DNA of 64,000 nt, taken from positions 17,703,649 through 17,767,648 of the forward strand of contig NC_092700.1 in NCBI RefSeq assembly GCF_964275005.1, given 5' to 3'. A program made the translations under genes and the position numbers. Positions 58,256 through 64,000 of this stretch are shown here, piece after piece (position 1 is the stretch's first letter; every line of letters starts with the position of its first letter). The notes under the pieces were generated by a model. That model was given only the letters and a program-made list of their open reading frames with translations. It did no database searches and was not told where the DNA came from. The stretch comes from Diadema setosum. Lineage: Eukaryota; Echinodermata; Echinoidea; Diadematoida; Diadematidae.

Positions 58256-58984
58256 TTTTTTTTTACGCTTTTTTATAGCCTTTATTCAGACAAATCAAAT
58301 GAAATTGTTACATTGTAATGACACAAAATATAACTATAATACAATGTTTAACGGAAACAAAGGTTGTGTGCAAAGTAGTAGATAAAACATACTTAAATTG
58401 TACACATTTGACGTGATTCATGAATATACAATAAACACCTCATACAGAAATGGATATACATAATTCTAAGACACTCAGCCTTCTTACTCGAGGAAAGGAG
58501 TCACCAGTCTGAATAAAGATTTTATCTAAAACAAATACAAAAAACGTGAGAGGTGATGGACTTTCAAAATGTATCCTATTCACCAGTTTGAACATCATAA
58601 TGACTAATATTCGCAGGTCTTATGCAAGTGGAGATTCATAACCAAATGATATTTGATTAAGTTTTAATGATATGATTTTTATACGCTTTTTATAGCCTTT
58701 ATTCAGACCAATCAAATGAAATTGTTACATTGTAATGACACAAAATATAACTATAATACTTACACTGTTTAAACGGACAACAAAAGGTTGTGTGCAAAAT
58801 AAAACATACATAAATATTGTACACATTTGACATGATTCAGTCACCAGTCTGAATAAAGATTTATCTAAAACAAATACAAAAAAAAAACGTGAGAGGTGAT
58901 GGACTTACAAAATCTTTAAAATGTATTCTATTCCCCAGTTATGAACATCATAATGACTAATGTCTCTCAGGGTCTTATGCAAGT
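58256..58984. repeat. Direct duplication of a ~310-380-bp unit
   Basis: Copy 1 (about 58256-58633) and copy 2 (about 58673-58984) share tatagcctttattcagac, attgttacattgtaatgaca, tcaccagtctgaataaagat and cgtgagaggtgatggactt. Copy 2 lacks about 90 bp of the middle. It lies 260 bp upstream of the archease start codon. Confidence 0.85.
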
Positions 58985-59241
58985 GATTGCTTGGTGGTTT
59001 GAGCTATATTGCGCCATCTCGGGGTAACCCCTGTTATGTTTTACAGCAAAGTGTGTAGCATGCAGGGCGGCAGCAGACTGCTGCAGCACTTGATAACTCG
59101 CTGGGGATTGGAATCATACATCTCATCCTTTCGCGAGCAAGGACAAGGCTGTTAGTGTTATTGAAGTTCACAAATGAGAAAGACATGATCTAACATTCCA
59201 CCAAGTATTTTGATATAGCTTTGGGACATAATCCTCGTAAT

Positions 59242-60157
59242 ATGGCGAGCGCCGAAGGAGCGGAAAATGTCGATAAGGTGTCGGAAGGAAGTCAGACCAA
59301 CATTGACGAAGCAGCTGCGGACATAGAGAGTGCAACCGGACCCAAGGGTGGTGAGGCCGCCGAAGTTCCGGCAGGGGCGACTGGAGGAGCCGGTAATAAC
59401 GGTGCAGCTGCTGGAGAAATGACGGATGAACAACTTCACAACTATGCTGGCCATGAACATGCAGGCGCTGGCAATTACCCTCTATATGAGGATAGAAAAC
59501 CCGTTGGAAATTACGAGTGTGAGTAAGAAGTAGAATCCAGCTAACGTTAGAACTAGAACTCAGAATAAGTAGCCCATTTGTTCTCTCTGACTCTGTGCAT
59601 GGTGCAATGTGTGTGTGCTTTCATAGGCCCTACTGATTTATAGTTGAGAGAGTCAGACTCAGTGCAGTGGCAGTGCAGTACAAAGTGTAGACAGGGCCCT
59701 TATTTTTTCATCGTCAGATTATTAAATGATCAGTCTCATGAAAGTGGCCTTTAAAACCACTGGAATAGGACCAGCAGTGATTACTATACACCTGGAGTGG
59801 TGGGTGTACATCTGTTTTCCTCTTTGCTGTAAACTATCAGTGTGACTGATGAGCGAAAAACATGGGATTATGCGTGAAGTGTCCTAAAATTATGCTAAAT
59901 TGCCATGAAATTATGTCACATGTCAACCAATTGTGGCGCCTCATCAGCTGACAAGCAAGAAAACAAAAACAAAATAAAAGGTCCTCACACTTTTTTTTTT
60001 TTTTTGCTACCAATGCCCAATCGATCGCAGACGAGCAAAGAAACAATGAAAAATAAAAATATTGAATTGTGGTGCTCGTGCAATGGCATTGTGGTTCCCA
60101 ATCGCATTATGGTGCCCTTCGCATTGTGGTACATGATCGTCCTCCCCCCCCCCCCCC

Positions 60158-60188
<31 letters not shown>

Positions 60189-60480
60189 TCAAATTCTAAT
60201 GCTCCCAACTGAATTGTGGCGCTCAATCACCAAAACAAAACACACAAAAAAAGTCCACCAAAAAAAAAAAAAAATTTTCACAAGTTTTTATTGTCAAATT
60301 TGTTCAAAATCAGCTCACAAACTAACATTTAACCAGCCATAAAGAGGTACCACAGTACACAAAACACCTGGACATTTCCTGTCTGTAGCAATATTTTATG
60401 CTCGAGTTATGCTAAAAACAGCCAAATTATGTCTAGCATAATGCTAAATGCTGAAACGTCTAAAATTAATCCTCTTTTAA

Positions 60481-60511
<31 letters not shown>

Positions 60512-62524
60512 ATTTGCTTGTTAGCTGATGAAACTCGGAAGTGGCACCAAAAATATAAACTCAGCCCAGCCCCCCCCCCCCCCCACCCACCCACCCACTT
60601 TTAAAAATGTGGCGTCAGCCCTGTATGGAGCTTTTGACAATTTAAGCTCTACGGTATGTTAACACTACAGACTTACAAAAGTCAAGTAAATATTGGATTG
60701 AAGGTCTAAGCACTGTTGCCTGGATATGATGAATGAATACTTCTACTACTGTTACAGTTTTACATGAAGTTCTGACTGCTACTTCTACTACTATCATCAT
60801 TAGTATTATTATTATTGAAAATAGTAGTAGTAGTAATAATAATGATAATAATAACAATAATAATGATAATGATCTGGATCTGGATGAATCGGACACTGAA
60901 AAACTCTGGCTAAAGTACTGAGTATCACTCAGCACTGTGGTGTGATGTGCAGCTAATCACAACGGAGGTGACGCTGGAGCGCTTCTTTATGTATCAAATT
61001 TATGAATTTGTTTAATATTACTTGGCAGATTATTCCAATCCTTCACTGTTCTATTGGAAGAAGGAGTTGGCGAGAGCAGTTGAAAAACCGTGTAAAGTAG
61101 AATAATTATCAGGATGATAACTTCGGGTTGTACCTCTCAATGCTCAAATAGGGCTGATATAATCCTCCAACTTTAAGTCAATGTTGCTGTGCTTTATTTT
61201 ATGAAATGTTGATAGCCTTAAAAGCTTACCGGTACGTCGTTCTGGGAGTGGATGAAGTTTAAGATCCTTTATCATTCCAGAGACGGAAGACTGCCATTTG
61301 TTGTAATCATTATAGATGAATCTGGCTGCTCTATTTTGTACTGCTTGAATCTTCTTGATGTCACGTTGAGTGAAAGGGTCCATGGGCCAAGACCCGAAAA
61401 ATGGGTTGTTGGTACCACCTGAGGTGGCACAGCCTTTTTGGTGTCAGTTTGTTTGTCGGGCATAGATATGCTTATCAAGCTATGATAGCATTTCCAAATG
61501 AGTAGCTTAGTCATAATAAATGATTTTTTAACCAATTTGGTCTCGTTTTTATATCCCTATACTTCTGAATCGAAACTAACCGCTATACAAAGAAGAGCAC
61601 TGTCTTCTGTATGTCCACAGGTGTTCTGTTGTAAACGCGGTGCGCTTAGTCTTTGTTCAAGGCAGCGAAGGGAATATCCAAAGGGCTATGATGTCCACAG
61701 CTGTCACGCCGTGCGCTTAGTCTTTTTTTTAGACCAATGTACCGTTATCATATCTAAAGTTCCTCATAAAAGGGATTATCTATACTGTTTTTATACTACC
61801 CTATCAACAAATACATCAGTTTTAAACAAAAATCACACTGTTGATTTACAATATTATTTATTATAATGTATCATAGTGTACCGGTACATTGTTTTTGCAT
61901 TAACTTATATTGTTGGATGGAAATAAAGCGACATTGGCGTGGTATTAGCATTTTCACCGTAGCGCTTTCGCCGGAAAATGATAAATAATTGAAAAATACA
62001 GTAAAATTCACGAGGAATTGCTTTTGTTATTGTTGTTGTTTTTAGATAAAAGGACATACACTGTATCATATGCTTTGGATATTCCCTTCGCCGTCTAGAA
62101 TAAAGACTAAGCACTGTGGACATCATAACCCTTGGATATTCCCTTCGCTGCCTTGAATAAAGACTAAGCGCATCGCGTTTACAACAGAACACCTGTGAAC
62201 ATACCATAGAGCTGCATTTTACAGCTCTATGGAACATACAGAAGACAGTGCTCTTCTTTGTATAGTGGTGAGTTTCGATTCAGAAGTATAGGGATATAAC
62301 AACGAGACCAAATTGGTTAAAAATTCATTTATTATGACTAAGCTACTCATTTGGAAATGCTATCATAGCTTGATAAGCATATCTATGCCCGACAAACAAA
62401 ATGACACCAAAAAGGTTTTGCCACCTCAGATGGTACCAATATCTGGCCTGGCCCATGGACTACAAAGGGTCCTGCACTGTACAGCAATACTCCAAGTAGG
62501 AGTGATAATATTTTTATTATTGTT

Positions 62525-62569
<45 letters not shown>

Positions 62570-62810
62570 GTTATTATTATTATTATTATTATTATTATTG
62601 ATAATAATAAGTATTGCTATTGTTATTATCATCATTATCAATATCATCAGAACTATTATTATTATGATAGTAGTAATTAATGATATTGATATAATAGTTG
62701 TAATATTATTGATACTTCCATTATCATCAAAATATTTAAAAACAAATTATTGATGAATGTTATTACTTTCATTATCTCTTCTCAGATTTGGATCATACAG
62801 CTGATGTGCA
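59242..62810 (+). CDS. ZBTB8OS: Archease (RTCB tRNA-ligase activator), first two exons, 3' part outside window
   Basis: Exon 1 is 59242-59518 (92 codons plus one base, donor GTGAGT) and exon 2 is a 25-nt microexon at 62786-62810 (acceptor ttctcag, donor GTGAGT). Phases fit and give ...NYE-YLDHTADV, the archease N-terminal signature (human: KYEYLDHTADVQ). Archease promotes guanylylation and turnover of the RTCB RNA ligase in tRNA splicing and XBP1 mRNA splicing. The Asp in HTAD is, in the known family, part of the metal site. The N-terminal extension before the domain is longer than in human and rich in Ala, Gly and Glu, ending in a conserved-looking LYEDRKPVGNYE. The next exon (LHAWG...) is not within 62811-64000. 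The upstream TTG in frame is not used; the ATG at 59242 is the first. Confidence 0.87.
60950..62500 (-). mobile_element. LINE 3' fragment (CR1/L2/Jockey-like reverse transcriptase end), split by a foldback
   Basis: On the minus strand about 62500-62464 encodes LEYCCTVQDP. After the inserted foldback, 61383-61144 encodes DPFTQRDIKKIQAVQNRAARF and on to LEDYISPI; the tail (about 61065-60990) encodes TVKDWNNLPSNIKQIHKF in another frame. These are the hallmark C-terminal motifs of non-LTR reverse transcriptases (LEYCSTVWDP..., IQKVQRRAARFV..., DWNNLP). The tail has frame changes, so the copy is dead. Confidence 0.8.
61382..62463. mobile_element. Foldback DNA element with ~330-bp inverted arms, inserted in the LINE
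   Basis: Left arm (about 61382-61710) and right arm (about 62130-62463) are reverse complements: both carry the tggtacca, ggcatagatatgcttatcaa and gaccaaattggttaaaaa words and the gttctgttgtaaacgcg word. aaagggtcc borders both sides (61373-61381 and 62464-62472), as a 9-bp target duplication would. Long inverted arms plus 9-bp duplications are typical of Mutator-like elements. No transposase is present. The middle is AT-rich. Confidence 0.75.
62525..62605. repeat. (GAT)n then (TTA)n microsatellite
   Basis: About 15 GAT/ATG units followed by about 10 TTA units, in archease intron 1, 180 bp before the microexon. Confidence 0.9.
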
Positions 62811-62864
62811 GTGAGTACTCAACCCATACGTAATTCTGATTTGATAGTTATTTAATGTGTTCAG

Positions 62865-63945
62865 TCCCAACTTTCAAAGTGTACCAGAGCAAACTAGAGT
62901 GGTCTAAAAAGCAATCCAGAGCATACCTTGACTTGAGACTGAACTCTTCTAAAGGCAAGCCCTACATTAAAGCAAACCAAGTCAGGAAGCGTGCCACGGG
63001 TACTGTAGCTTCTCATGATGTGGTCCAGATCGTGCCAGGGCAAACTGTACAGTGTCGCAAAATGGGACTTACACTGTATCACACAACCAATGCCAGAATG
63101 AGCCATGGTGCATTGAATTTGTGTTCTATTTATATTGTATATGCCAGTAAAGGTTGATCCTAAATTTGAAGGATAAACACCAATATTTATTAAAAAAAGG
63201 TTGTAAGTTTGGTGTGTGAATTAATCTCATCTAAATAAAAAACTGTATGTATACTGTAAACGCACAAATTTTCGCAGTGCATTAATTTTCATGCATTTCG
63301 CGCTTCTTTTGCCTAGCCCGAATTCTTTAAAACCCCTGAAAATATCTCACAATTTTCTCTGCACATTTCGCATGAGTTGACGATCGTGTAGCATGAATTC
63401 AAACCCATGCATATGTTTTTGAGCTGCTCAGTGCAAAAAATTAATCTCACAAAAATACTGTATTGACGCTTACAGTAATCACTTGAAAAAAAAAGTACAC
63501 TTGAACAAGTAATGTAATTTGTGATCCAATGTTGAATCTGACCTAATAAATCATGGGTAAACAGAGATTCTTTTTTATGTAATGTAGGTGCATTAAGAGC
63601 ACAATGCAGTAACTACATGTAATGATTTTCTTTCAGTAGAATTAAACAAATTAAAAAATCTTGAAACAAATGAATGCCACAAAGTATACATGTAAATGCA
63701 GTAATATTTCTCTATTTGATACATATTTTAGATTTATAAATGTCTACAAAAGTGCTTCCATTTGCAAACAGTATGACACTGGAAATCCCCTTCCTGCATA
63801 CTTCAGAAAATGTGGCACACTCCCTGACCTGTGTTAGACTGTGCTGCTATGGTACAATCCTAGATCACTCTGGTTTACTCTGGCTTGGTATGCTCCAGCA
63901 CAGTTTGCTTCATTTGGGACTGAAGTGACTGAGTGTACCCTAAAT
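62865..63945. mobile_element. Probable diverged foldback element with a nested MITE
   Basis: Left words accagagcaaactagagtgg and gtcaggaagcgtgccac recur inverted on the right as gccagagtaaaccagagtga and gtcagggagtgtgccac. A separate element with tactgtaa ends and attttcgca (63254-63477) sits inside. Confidence 0.45.
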
Positions 63946-64000
63946 AGTCACTGGATACAAATTAAAACTTGTTACAGCGCACTCCCATTATAGCAAACAC

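Overview
This is nuclear DNA of an animal, most likely a marine deuterostome and probably an echinoderm. The grounds are small exons split by long AT-rich introns with GT-AG junctions, many short inverted-repeat DNA elements, abundant simple repeats, and frequent GGCCTA and TACATGTA words. The species call is inference; nothing in the window names the organism.

Four host genes can be supported. (1) Minus strand, 9692-22237: a three-exon gene for a multi-spanning membrane protein of the Cas1p / REDUCED WALL ACETYLATION (RWA) / CASD1 O-acetylation family. Its motifs read more like plant RWA than vertebrate CASD1, and no N-terminal SGNH esterase domain is visible. (2) Plus strand, 32796-41889: a complete eight-exon short-chain dehydrogenase of the PECR type (305 aa), with a TATA box but no C-terminal peroxisomal signal. 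(3) Minus strand, 52748-56079: a three-exon gene for an unrecognised, largely disordered 361-aa protein. (4) Plus strand, from 59242 and running off the right edge: archease (ZBTB8OS type), the RTCB tRNA-ligase activator. Only exon 1 and a 25-nt microexon carrying the YLDHTADV signature are in the window.

The rest is mobile or repetitive DNA. A broken DIRS-type retroelement (about 13150-17658) lies in the roughly 9-kb intron of the RWA-like gene. A young LTR element carrying only a gag-like gene (25621-29598, minus-oriented) lies between genes 1 and 2. A LINE tail near the right end (about 60950-62500) is split by a 1.1-kb foldback element. At least fifteen MITE-like or foldback elements are recognisable by their inverted ends, several with clear target duplications. 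Microsatellites include long AAT/ATT, AAAT, ATTCA, CAA and GATA tracts.

The leftmost 9.7 kb holds only repeats and unassigned sequence. The genes do not form a pathway: protein or glycan O-acetylation, fatty-acyl reduction and tRNA ligation are unrelated functions that happen to be neighbours. The most notable item is the animal gene of RWA-like architecture.
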